DNA of 64,000 nt from Filosporella fistucella (lineage: Eukaryota > Ascomycota > Leotiomycetes > Helotiales): positions 1,116,001 to 1,180,000 of the forward strand of contig JAQJZZ010000020.1 in NCBI GenBank assembly GCA_030077755.1. The letters run 5' to 3'. Position numbers and translations under genes: made by a program. Under the pieces are notes generated by a model. That model saw only the letters and a program-made list of their open reading frames with translations. It did not search any database and had not been told where the DNA came from. This document shows, in pieces, positions 34,585 through 45,322 of the stretch. Within the stretch, counting starts at the first letter, position 1; each line of letters starts with the position of its first letter.

Positions 34585-36499
34585 AGCTAGAAGATGAATC
34601 GTTAGAGAGTCTCTAAGAAACAAGGATACTTGGGACATCATGAGTACATTAAAATATACCGATAAATTTTCAATTCCGCTTCGATTGTTAAAGCAGCTCA
34701 TAAAAATATGTTACATACTCCTTTAGGCTTCTTCTAAATCCTAGCAGCTTTATCTTCGAGTCCACAGAGGACGTCTCAGCAACTTTCACTCGTGAAAGCA
34801 GATACTTATTGTCACCCAACATTCTGGTGCTTGCTCAATTGCTAGGAGCTTGTTCCCCGATGCGTTGACCGTTGGCAGCACGACAGGTTTCCATCTTACC
34901 ACATAAATATGGAAATATGGGCCTACGTGCACTGTCTTGAATCTTTCTCTTTCGACACATCCTTTAGGCTAGGATGTGCACGATTTCGATTGCACAACTT
35001 ATAGCACAAAAGATACAGGCACTGTGCGTTCCAGTTGGGAAACTCCAATTGCCAGGTCCTGTGTTTGATTTCCAAGTCTTTCGTGCTCAAAGCTATGCCT
35101 CCCTTGTAATGGGATTTATTCAACCTTAGCCCTCTCGACAATCACTTTCAACTCACCCTTGCTGTCATCGAAATCTCAGACTTCATCTCAAGTTCTTTTG
35201 TTGATGTATGGTGGGCGGAAGTGCCTCTCCACGCGGTATTGGTCATGCTAAAACGGATTTCAGCGACCTGGGTATCACGAACTGCTTCCTTTTGCATTTT
35301 GATAGGGATGATTTGTCCCGTGGATTGATGAATAAGGGGGAATGTTTTCATTCCATGGCCAGTCTGTTTGTCTGACTAGAGTTCCATCTATCTCAAAGTC
35401 AGATTTGTGATGGTTCAAAGTGGCTTTTAAAAGAAGATGTTGATTCTCAACGCATGACAGATGCACCAAAGCTGGACACAAGGGTTCTCAGTGGTTGGGT
35501 CAAATCCCTGGTGTTGCATACCTTCTCAATCTCCATATGACATTTTCTCTGCGAAATTTTGCGAAATTCTGTTCTAACCAGAACACCCAACGACACCTAA
35601 GTGGATCGATGGACTTTTTCTCACAAGCTTGCATTGCCAGGGAGCCAGACAACGGAAGTACTGTTGCTGGTGCTCATATCTAAGCCCCTCAGGATTAGCC
35701 TAGCAGTGACCGCCGTGCGTCACAGACGATAAGGACCCGATTGGCGAGAGTAAGATGGCACATCTTCATTTGCGAAATGTATGTCTTCCTCTAGCCTTTA
35801 AAACTAAAGGCGGTGGAGATCTGACTGAATGAGACAATAGGGATCGAGATATGAGACCAGAACATAAGAGAAGACGGCTTTCCAAATCTCGGGTGGGATG
35901 AAGCTGCAAAGAGGAGCATTGCTTGTGCGTTTGTTGCAAGGGAGAAGCGATGGTCTGCAGTCTATGCAGGTCCTGAGGAGTTGTGGTGGCAATCTCGATA
36001 ACTTTCAATGAAGTCAGATTCCCGGGGGAAGATCGAACGTTGTTTGCAAGCAGTCTTTATGGGAGGATTCGAAGTCGAAGAAAATTCAAATTCCTCGATT
36101 ACGTAGTTTTGAGGCAACATGACACTTGTTCCAAGATCAGATCAACCCATGGAACCTGAGAACAACAAGCTTGTGCACAAGAAGATGGGGCAGGATCTAA
36201 ATGAAACCTGAGCCCATTTTATCGGCTATTCACCACTGGCATGTTAGAAGTTTTTTTGATAGTATGAATGCATAGCAAAAACCTCGACATACTAACCTTC
36301 ACCTCACACTTAGCGACAGGAAGCTTGAGAGACCTCAATGTTTAGAAGTGGGCTTTTCTCATGAAAATCGAGAAGCAATATGTAAGTAGAAAACACTGAG
36401 CATTTGAGAAAGCCTAGCAAAGATTTCAAAGTGTGCACAATAATTGAAAGGAATCGCTGGCTGCCTATAGTTTGTACAAGTAAGACTTATCTACATATA
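34585..36499. other. Intergenic with possible ORF relics on the minus strand
   Basis: Minus-strand frames at 34923-35141, 35148-35351, 35275-35481 and 35804-35992 look protein-like but do not join into a gene. The last includes FIPPEIWKAVFSYVL, resembling the start of fungal F-box/2EXR-like proteins. Together they may be one decayed gene; the evidence is weak. Confidence 0.35.
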
Positions 36500-39400
36500 T
36501 TACATGCTAGCAGCTGCTGTGAGTGCAGGCAATTGTGCTGCTCTTGTTTCCCGAATGATCTCTTCTGCTTCTTCGTTCTTCTTTACTTCTTCCCTCAACT
36601 CATCAATGAAAATTGGATCCACATTTAGTGGTTGCTTCCTTTTTAGTGCTTCTATCACACTCCTTCGATCACGAAGGTGATCGATGGCTCCAATTATGTA
36701 CTCGTCAGGTGCAAGTCCAGTATCCTCCATTCTATGAACCGTATTCACCGTTCCACCAACGAGCTGCATCCTAGCATAACCCCATGCAAGAGTGCTCCAG
36801 GTTACATGATTGGGTTTGATGCCTCTCTCTTGCATCATTGATAGGACTTTCTCAGCAGCACGAGGCTGACGGTGATGCATGAGTATCTTGAGTAGAACAG
36901 ACCAAGTAAAAACGTCAGGACCTGGAGGCGAAATACGCGTTGGAAGGTCGACTTCTGGGTACAATCCTGGCACCACAGCTGGGGGATCACCAGCGTCTGA
37001 AAAGGCTGTGGCTGACGCATGGATAGAAAAGCCGCCTCCAGACTCGTTGCTATTGAGACTATCGCCAGGATTGGCCATCATGTTGCTGGGACCACTGGTC
37101 TGAGATTCGAGCTGCGTTACTGACGAAAGCATGTCTCCAATGACGGCCATACAACCGGGTATGCCCCCCTGAAATCTACCAAACGACTCTAATATCACGT
37201 TCCAGATACGAGTTGAGTTGTGAAGGGATACAACACATGGACTACTAGTCATTTCTAGGGCTCGGAAATTTGCGTAGAACTCCTCTACCAGCTGGCAGGT
37301 AGGAACATCGGCAAGATAAGCGGTGAACATGACCATCAATGTGTGTGCTGACGGGGTTGGTTTGCTGAGCGAATCGGGTGGCCTCTCCACATGAGAGTAT
37401 CTTGTTTCAAAATCGGGAATAAATTGTGCTAACGATTGCTCTCCGAAGTACTCGCAGTAAACTGGAAGCATACTTTCGAATGGGGGTTTCTGGCGTGAAA
37501 AAGACTCATGGGAAGATGGGTCGATAGCTTCGAACTTGGAGATGAGGAATATTGCATGAAGCACGTCAGTGAAGATGTGGGGATTTTGCAACCCTTCCTC
37601 CTGAACGAGACCTATCACCCTCTTGATATCTTCAGAATCCATTCGGTTTTTGGAGTCATTAAGGAGGTGAGAGTATGTATATGCATCGGGATCGATGCCA
37701 TTGCTTTTCATGAGTTGAAAAATCTGCCATGCTGTGGTAGGGTCGCCGTCTTTTAACGAGTTCCGCATAAGCACATTATAAGTGATAATGTTTGGCCCAA
37801 CGCCTAATTTCAACATCAGGTCAAAAATACCCGAGTCTATTTGAGAAGCATCGGTACCTCTTTGGTCCCGATTGAGCAGAGCAGTGAACATGCTGAGGAC
37901 TTTGTGCGAATTGAAATCAACGCCACTAGCTTTCAATTTATAGAGGACTTCGAAGGCGTCTTTGGGAGTGTTTGAGCTACAAATCCTTGTCGCAAAATTC
38001 ATGAGAGTATTGGCATGTAAGGGGTGGCCAAGTTCCTTCAACGTCGTATACCACGCTTTCACATGCTCAAGTGGCAAATTTGAGAGTATGCGATGGATAG
38101 AATTCTGAGAGAGATTGACGTAGTCCCGCACTCCATTCTGAAGAATGCATGCGACGCGAGCCATAAGGATGACTGCACGGTCTTCCTTGTCAGGATTCGG
38201 CTCTTGGAGATAGTGTGACACCACGAAATCGAGACTGTCCGACACGGCGTACGAAGGTGGAAAGGGCTTTTGATAAGTAGCCTCCAAAACTTTGTATACC
38301 TCGCCTGGATGATGTCTCATTGATGTAAGCATAAGGTATGGCCATATACGTATCTTACGACCATGAGCCATATTTTTCCAAGTCTTATGCAATGTTTCTG
38401 AGGTATCGTGGGCGATCAACTGTTGCAGTAGAGCATACTTTTCGCTCGTGATATGGTCGTTCCAAAGTCTTCGCTCTGCGCGGCGTGACAGGCACTTTTC
38501 TTGCTTCATTTTGATGGCAGCAAATTTCTGGTGCCAAGATACGGATGAGCAAGAAGTGAAGAACGATTCTTGCGACGGTATATGCCGTACAAATTTCATC
38601 CTTCTTGGGCGTTTTATAGCTTCACGCTCTCCTTTGTGAACGGAACGTACATGAAGAAGACTGTGGGGTTTCCGTGGCTGGAAGTTCCGCCGTAGCATTT
38701 TTGCATTATGGTCATCTCTCTTTACTCTCGGTTCATTATCTGAAGGTCGGATACGTCTGATGCTGGCAAGTGAAGGACACCTTTTCGGCGATACACTGTA
38801 GTCGCCATCCTGTGATGTGGATGCTGCCACGCCGGTGCTAGTTTGCTGTCCTGTAGCTTCATGCGTAGTCCCTCCCCTCACAACACGCCTTGATTGCTCC
38901 CCAACGTCCGCGATTCGATCTGCATGCCTATCTCTTTCTTGTACTCTCCGAATGAGTGGAACATTGGTTGGGAAGACAATTGGTCGTTTCCTGATCGAAG
39001 GACCCCAGATCTCTTCATACTTCTTTTTGAAGTCATTTTCCTCTTCAGAAAACGTCTCAGACAACACCTGAGCCCCAGGGCCGTCCGCGAAGGCTTCAGA
39101 AGTCTGATCAGGTCGGTTTGAGCTTCTAGCAGAGTCTATCGAAGGTTGAGTGCTAGGATCAACCGCTTCGACGACTGAATTAGAGACTTTGATGGAATTC
39201 GTAAGGCCGAGGAGTGACCCTTGAAGGTTTGGAGACCCGGGGGATTCGTTATAGTTTTCCTCACACCGATGAGTTTGTTGGACAGAATCCGAATGAACTC
39301 GACGAACTCGACGGTTCGCGGAGGGCCATGGCTTGAAAATTCTAGGTGCGAGAAATGGTAGGACTGGTAGATCAAATGTCGACCAGCATTTTGTCAGAGT

Positions 39401-39517
39401 ATCTAGGCGCGGAGGCATCAGTTGATGGCGATATGTTCGTTCAATTGTCCATAGTATAATTTGGCTTCTTGAGAAAAAACCTGGAGTAAATACAGGGGAC
39501 CGTCTCCTCGCTTTCAT
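36500..39517 (-). CDS. Pentatricopeptide-repeat (PPR) protein, probably mitochondrial
   Basis: Single-exon protein of 1,005 residues from the ATG at 39517 (the longer frame starts with a non-ATG codon). The N-terminus is basic and free of acidic residues for about 30 positions (MKARRRSPVFTPGFFSRSQ), fitting import into mitochondria. A disordered segment follows to about residue 300. PPR units are clear at GPNIITYNVLMRNSLKDG, DPDAYTYSHLLND and, near the C-terminus, GPDVFTWSVLLKILMHH and KPNHVTWSTLAWGYARM. Fungal proteins of this size and layout (CYA5/PET309-like) bind mitochondrial mRNAs and help their translation or stability; which RNA is unknown. Divergent from CWF18, with 126 bp between the start codons. 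Confidence 0.85.
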   Translation of the reverse strand: MKARRRSPVFTPGFFSRSQIILWTIERTYRHQLMPPRLDTLTKCWSTFDLPVLPFLAPRIFKPWPSANRRVRRVHSDSVQQTHRCEENYNESPGSPNLQGSLLGLTNSIKVSNSVVEAVDPSTQPSIDSARSSNRPDQTSEAFADGPGAQVLSETFSEEENDFKKKYEEIWGPSIRKRPIVFPTNVPLIRRVQERDRHADRIADVGEQSRRVVRGGTTHEATGQQTSTGVAASTSQDGDYSVSPKRCPSLASIRRIRPSDNEPRVKRDDHNAKMLRRNFQPRKPHSLLHVRSVHKGEREAIKRPRRMKFVRHIPSQESFFTSCSSVSWHQKFAAIKMKQEKCLSRRAERRLWNDHITSEKYALLQQLIAHDTSETLHKTWKNMAHGRKIRIWPYLMLTSMRHHPGEVYKVLEATYQKPFPPSYAVSDSLDFVVSHYLQEPNPDKEDRAVILMARVACILQNGVRDYVNLSQNSIHRILSNLPLEHVKAWYTTLKELGHPLHANTLMNFATRICSSNTPKDAFEVLYKLKASGVDFNSHKVLSMFTALLNRDQRGTDASQIDSGIFDLMLKLGVGPNIITYNVLMRNSLKDGDPTTAWQIFQLMKSNGIDPDAYTYSHLLNDSKNRMDSEDIKRVIGLVQEEGLQNPHIFTDVLHAIFLISKFEAIDPSSHESFSRQKPPFESMLPVYCEYFGEQSLAQFIPDFETRYSHVERPPDSLSKPTPSAHTLMVMFTAYLADVPTCQLVEEFYANFRALEMTSSPCVVSLHNSTRIWNVILESFGRFQGGIPGCMAVIGDMLSSVTQLESQTSGPSNMMANPGDSLNSNESGGGFSIHASATAFSDAGDPPAVVPGLYPEVDLPTRISPPGPDVFTWSVLLKILMHHRQPRAAEKVLSMMQERGIKPNHVTWSTLAWGYARMQLVGGTVNTVHRMEDTGLAPDEYIIGAIDHLRDRRSVIEALKRKQPLNVDPIFIDELREEVKKNEEAEEIIRETRAAQLPALTAAASM

Positions 39518-39643
39518 GCCTCGCGCCAAGCAATTAGCGTATCACCCTCATCAGGCTGAGAAATTCATACCGCAAACATACATTTGCGAAAGTTTTTCAA
39601 TTTCAATTAGAAGAGTCGCAAAGCTCTCTCGATAGCGGCCGCA

Positions 39644-40267
39644 ATGTCAGCAACGCATGCAACACTAGGAGCAGCTGCAGATGAGCGCAAAGCGCGTCTT
39701 GCCAAACTGAAATCTCTAAAGCGCAAACAGCCTGGCGACGAGATTGTAGCTCCAGAATCTACACGTTCTCCCTCACCACCCACTGCGCCTGATGTTGCAA
39801 AATTACACCTCTCAGGACGCAACTATGACCCAGATTCCAAGGGTCCGAAGCTTGGATTTGAAGCTCCGCCTACATTAACCGTCGAGAAAACCCTGGAGCA
39901 GCAAGCCAGAGAGGTCGAAGACGAGATCAGAAAGAAGGCGGCAGAGGAGGAACAGGACGACAAAGGCGTGGATTTATTCAAGCTGCAACCTAAGAAACCG
40001 AATTGGGATTTGAAGAGAGACTTGGAAAAGAAGCTGGAGGTGCTCAATGTTCGGACAGAGAATGCAATTGCAAGAATGGTACGAGAGAGAATTGAGGGCG
40101 CACAGAAGGCAGCGAAATCAAAAGCCGGGAAAGGTGCAGTTACAGCGGGCGAGGGTGGAGAGGAAATGGGTATGGAGGGTGTTGCGCTCGTTGAGGGTGT
40201 TAAGCTGAGGGAGCGAGAGGAGGCAGAGGATGAGAGACGAGAGAAGGAAGACGATGAGATGCGATGA
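39644..40267 (+). CDS. CWF18: Splicing factor Cwf18 / CCDC12 homologue
   Basis: Nuclear protein associated with the Cdc5/NineTeen spliceosomal complex. Intronless, 207 residues. It has the family layout: N-terminal basic ERKARLAKLKSLKRK, the middle motif LHLSGRNYDPDSKGPKLGF, an acidic helix, then LFKLQPKKPNWDLKRDLEKK and a long coiled coil that includes NAIARMVRERI. The C-terminal tail is very rich in Glu and Arg. The start is the first ATG, 126 bp from the divergent PPR gene start. It converges with the zinc-knuckle gene, 186 bp downstream. Confidence 0.92.
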   Translation: MSATHATLGAAADERKARLAKLKSLKRKQPGDEIVAPESTRSPSPPTAPDVAKLHLSGRNYDPDSKGPKLGFEAPPTLTVEKTLEQQAREVEDEIRKKAAEEEQDDKGVDLFKLQPKKPNWDLKRDLEKKLEVLNVRTENAIARMVRERIEGAQKAAKSKAGKGAVTAGEGGEEMGMEGVALVEGVKLREREEAEDERREKEDDEMR

Positions 40268-40453
40268 TACGATGAAAATACTGCGGGCGTCAATTGCATA
40301 CGGGTGGGTCACAGCATCTAGGAGTACGGCGTTGACAGAAGTCGGGAATTTCCACCAGCATAAAATTGGCTGCGGAGCCAAAAGGGTATCCATGTGCTTT
40401 ACAACTCAAAGATTCTATCCATTTTCCAAACCTTTCCTTTGGCGTACCAACAC

Positions 40454-41685
40454 CTATCGACTCATATTCATTGCTTGTGTCAGAGCTAGCCTCTTGCTGA
40501 AAGGGCTCAGGCTTCTCTCTCGAGGCCGTGCTTTTGGCTGAGTGCGTTGTAGCATGGGCTCGTTAATCGAAAGATTCCTAGGATCCTGTCGATCATGAGA
40601 AAGTCTGCGCCTTCCTCTGTATGGGCTTCGGCTTTCTGTTCTCCTTCCTCTAACAGGCGGACTTGCTTCTCGATAGCGTCGCCTTGTGCTCCGACCATCA
40701 GCTCGATCTCTTGAACTCCGTCGCTCATCCACAAAATCTGATTCTGCAGAAGAGAAGGATTCCCGTGCTCTTTTTCTGTCCGAATTGGTATTCCTTCTGT
40801 TCGGAGGTGGTGGTGTTTTGGATGTACTGGGAGATTTTGGGCGTCTGGTATCTGGACGAGAGGGCTCTGGCGATTCTGACAAGCTCATTGACCGCAATTT
40901 GTGTCTGATGGGTTCCCGACTTGGTGATCGGCGAGGCGGCGGTGTTCGCGATAGATTCGTGGAAATAGTAGATACTGAATGAGAGGATGCAGAGCGCATA
41001 CGCTTTCTAGGGAGAGCAAGACTTGGTCAGCTAGATACCTAATCAAAATAAAACAAATCTATGAGCAACGGAAATTGCTGTCCAGAGATCTACTTTTTGA
41101 GAAGATTAAAAATGATTGATTGCCTGAATGGCGCAAAGCATGATACGAGAACTTAATATTCGTCTTACAGGACCACAGAGTTGGGCCAGTATGAGCAAGA
41201 GAGAAGTAGAACTCACGATTTTCCGTGACCTTCAACATCTTCATTCTGTCTGTCACGCTTTCGGCCACGTTCCTGCTCAGCTTTGGCTAGTTGTTCATCT
41301 GCAATTCCTTTCCTGAAATCCCACATTAGCTAGAACTTCTTAGCGCGCTTAAGCAAGCCTGGTATACTGGACCCCAGAACTGTATTTGTGGGGGTATGTT
41401 TGAGTGAGCATACTTTCTGAGTAAGTCTTGTGGGACGTCTTGAGTCAATTTAGGAATGAGCTTCGGATTTTGCAGTTGTTGGGTCCTGGAAGGACGAGAA
41501 ACATAGGGACGCTCTTGAACAATGGCTTTACATTCATAACTGTAGTGGCGTATAATAGTCAGCCCCTGCGGCAACTCAATTGTGAGGATATACATATCTC
41601 TTTTAAGACATTTTTGGCACTGAGTAGAGGCAGCAGCCTTTGAGGGGGCACCGATAGTAGATGATCCTCTCCCGTAGCGATTCAT
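40454..41685 (-). CDS. Zinc-knuckle protein with Ser/Arg-rich tail (ZCCHC10-like)
   Basis: Exons 41414-41685, 41217-41312 and 40454-41006 give 306 residues. The N-terminus has CQKCLKRD and HYSYECKA, the two halves of a CX2CX4HX4C knuckle, separated by 16 extra residues encoded in frame. This insert overlaps a 54-nt segment that looks like an intron (GTATAT ... CTGAC ... CTACAG); removing it would lose the His. After the knuckle come the conserved RPYVSRPSRTQQLQNPKL and a basic helix, then a long SR/RS and Pro-rich tail (RRYREASPPVRGRR). That tail suggests an RNA-processing role. The second intron, 210 nt, is long for this region. The precise function is unknown. Confidence 0.8.
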
Positions 41686-42377
41686 GGCGTTCGATGGTGC
41701 ATGTGATAGAAGTTTAACGCTTTGGTGGCCCGTAAATTGTTTTTGAAGCCAAGGTGTGACTTTGAAGTCGATTGTCTAGAATTGTAGGAGAATATGCTGT
41801 TCTGCGGCGGTGGTCCCTCACTTTGTCGAAGCCTTATGCTTATAGTCTAAAAGTGACAGGGTCCCAGAGCACGCTAGTGCTAGCGGGCGCAGCCTTGAAG
41901 ATGAACATAACGGCTGGAATTTCTTACTTCCACTGCCTACTGACTACCTTAATTTTTGACCATCAAGCCCAGAGCTGAAGATGCTCTGATTTGTTTCACG
42001 CCGATACGTCTTTTAACGCTTTCTTAGTCTAGGCGTCCGTACCTAGCAACGGGTGTATCCATTGTGCGGAGTGGTGGTTGTACACTCCAGTTGCTTCTGT
42101 AATCGGACATCCTCATCGGAATTGATCAAACGACGACCAAAAATCTTCAAACTATCCTCCAAATACCAACCCCACCATAAGCTCGTCAGCTACGACAATG
42201 ACCAGATGTCACGTCTCTACATCGGGCGCTCTTGTTAACTTTCTTCCTTAATTTCACATTACCTCAAAGCTTTGGTTTCTACAGGCCTGTCGCCTGGCTG
42301 CGATCTCACCTTTGTCCGTTCGGGCGACTACACTCATTTCAGGACTTGGATTAGGTCTAAATCTAGAAGACTTGAAT
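41686..42377. other. Divergent promoter region
   Basis: About 690 bp between the zinc-knuckle and R3H genes. It should hold both promoters and a 5' leader. No ORF or element stands out. Confidence 0.5.
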
Positions 42378-45040
42378 ATGACTACCGCACCTATGTCTGC
42401 AGAGAACTCCAGAAGGTCATTTGCAAAGGTATGCTTCTAGCCAACCCCTGATCTTCTACCACTGCATTGTTATATGTTCGTGAAGACACACAACTGACAT
42501 ACTCTTGCTTCTTTTCCCAATAGGTTGCAGCTTCTGCAGGGAAGGACAATGTAGCTTTTGGTCCATCGGCGCGAGTTAAGGCTCCAACACCGCTACATGA
42601 GCCGAAAAAGGAGAATATTCCATCCCACAATCAAATCGAAATACTCGACGAGACCAAAGTCAATGGTTTATCTGACGCAGGATCGCTTAATGGGAAGAGT
42701 AAAGACAGTTTGGCCGTTGAGGCCAATTCAGATATGTCAGCCATTGCTTCGAAGATCACCGAAGATCACACCAGTGGGGCAAAACTTGTGGATGCAGTTA
42801 AAGCACTTAGCGTTACCTCTCCAATGCCCAGTCTCGTAGTCAACGGATCTGGGGTTGCTAAGATCAAGTCTGAAGCAGCTGATGGTTTTGTCGAGGATCC
42901 ATTTCAACGAGCAGATTCAGGATCTGAATTGGGTACAAAGCCGCCAAGTCTTGATGGGAAGAGCATTACATCAGGCACTACGTTTGCTCTCGATGAAAAG
43001 GAGTCTTTGAGACCCGACGATAGCGCGAGTGTGAAAGCTGCAGAAGATGATGACACCTTTTCTGGGCGGGGTTCGATTGTTGCTGGCTCTAGAATCGGGT
43101 CAGAAGCAGCAGCCCGTGCATATCGAGCCCAATTCTTCGAGGCTCCTGATAGACGTAATATGCAGCCAATGCAGGAACGTCAGAGCCAAGGTATCAACAC
43201 ACCTCAAAGCGGGTCATCTGGACAGCAGACGACGGATGATGGGAAGACGAAACCGCTTATGGACGCAGCAGGTGAGCCAAACGCGTTCAGCTTGTTCTAC
43301 CGTCAGACCCCAGACGAGAAATTGCTCGAGGCCTTGGATTCTCCCAAAGACCGTATATTCTTGCTTCGTCTGGAGCAAGATGTGATCGAATTCGTTAAAG
43401 ATAGCAAGTATGTCCTCTCAGTATTCTACCTTTGGGGCTCAAAAGTAACAACTCACATAGGGAGCCATTTATAGACCTTCCGCCATGTAACTCTTTTTGC
43501 AGGATGCTCACGCACAAACTTGCTGATTATTACCACATGACCCATCAAGTTGATGCGGTTGCTGGTGCTGTCCGCATTTTCCGTACCCCATTCTGCAGAC
43601 TTCCCCCCACACTCACCAGCATCTCGAATCCTCCGACTTCAGGAAACACTCCGCCACCCACCATACCAGCGATGAAGATCATGCGTAGAGGCGGTGATGG
43701 TGATACTGGTCCAAGCCCTTCTAAAGCCGCTTCAGAAACTGGAAGTGATGGGAAAGATAAGTCGCTGTCGGCCAAAGAGAAGTAGGGTTTTCGGCACTCT
43801 GATTTATTATCGACTATACTGACGTCTTGTAGGCTGTCTAGAGAAGAGCGGGAAGCTGCATATAATAAAGCTAGAGAACGTATTTTTGGAAAGGATGAGA
43901 AGACTGGAGACGCGACTCCAGGTAAGCCAGATCAAGGGCTTCCGGCTTCAGAGCTAATCACACTTTACAGAGACGGAGGATGGCAATGAAATGTCTCGTT
44001 CTAGCTCTGTATCCACGAAAGACAGAGCCAGTCAGAACAAGAGGCCAAAAGCTGCAAAGCAACGTCGTGATGACTCGGAAGGCTTCGATGTTCGCTCACA
44101 ATACACTCCTTTCTTCCCGCAGCAACAGGTACCAACATGGGTTCCAACGCCTCAATACACTTCTATGGGTCCGCAGCCATTCAACGGCGCTGTACAGAAC
44201 AACTACCAGCCGCCACTACCTCCACAATTCACTCAACCAGCTCCACAGTTCAATCCTACCATGATGAATAACGGCAATATGCAAGTGTATAACGGTGTCC
44301 CCCAGGTAAATTGCAAAATGGATTGATAATTAGGGACGAGAATTAACATTGATAAGCAGTATCCTCAACCCCAGCAGCGCTTTCAGCCACACAGTGCCCC
44401 GAATACTACTTATGGCTCACCAATCCAGTCGCCCCCTATTGCACCACAACAGTGGACACAACCACCAGCTATTTACCAAAGCCCCTATCAACCCCAAATT
44501 CCTCTAGTCAGAGGTCCACTAAGCACAATTCCTTATGCTTTCGGCCAATTGCCAAGCACTGCAAATCCCGCGGATCCAAAGAGTCAACATCCTATTCCTG
44601 GAAGCTTCAATCGACATGCATTTAACCCTAAGACACAATCATTCGTTCCTGGAAACTCCGGATTGCCCTTGCCCCAGGCTATGCCGCATCATGGGTCGCC
44701 TCATCATGGATCCCCTCATCACGGATCCCCTCATCCTCCATTCAATGCATATACGCCGCCCCAACAACAATACAGTAATGGTACTGGGTACAACATGGCT
44801 CGGCAGGGCTCAAACAATTCTCTACCATCATACCATGCATCCCCACACATGGCTCATCGGCCAATGATGCATCAAAGTATGCCGCAAGGTCTGCCACAGT
44901 CTATGGTGCAAAGTTTAGGTCAAGGCATGCCGCAAAATCTTCCGCAGGGTATGCAAATGTCGCATGGCCAATTTGGAAATCACCTCCCAAATTATGGCAA
45001 CCCCTCAACTCTCCCACCTAAACCACCAACTGGAGTTTAA
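42378..45040 (+). CDS. R3H and SUZ domain RNA-binding protein
   Basis: Exons 42378-42428, 42524-43407, 43461-43781, 43833-43921, 43971-44305 and 44360-45040 give 786 residues. A disordered N-terminal half precedes an R3H domain (RLEQDVIEFVKDSK, then across the intron EPFIDLPP...LADYYHM) at about residues 295-355; R3H binds single-stranded nucleic acid. The SUZ motif follows: KIMRRGG and EAAYNKARERIFG. The C-terminal 250 residues are rich in Pro, Gln, His and Met, with three exact HHGSP units. This layout is shared by fungal R3H-SUZ proteins and animal R3HDM1/Encore, thought to act on mRNA stability or translation in the cytoplasm. The last acceptor is a NAGNAG pair, so a one-Gln variation is likely. 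Confidence 0.85.
44687..44731 (+). repeat. Coding minisatellite, 3 x 15 bp (HHGSP)
   Basis: Three adjacent 15-nt units encode His-His-Gly-Ser-Pro in the R3H-SUZ gene; a fourth starts but changes to CATCCT. Differences are synonymous (GGG/GGA, TCG/TCC, CAT/CAC). Confidence 0.85.
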
Positions 45041-45322
45041 GGCTTGCTTATTTGATTGCGGAAAGTGGCGTATGGAGGGAGCATTGGTGGAGTTAGCGGG
45101 AATTTGGGCATCAAAATGATAGTTTAGTACCAGGTTTACAACATCGAGCTGATAGACCGTCAATACAATGATTTCAATGCATTAGAGCAAGATATCGAGT
45201 TGTGGGTAGTATTCTATGTGAAAAAGGCTCTGTGGCCTACCTTAAACGCCATTTTTCCATTCCTGTACAATGCATAAAATGCACCGGGTGAATTGACTGG
45301 AAACATTCGTCAAATATCATAA

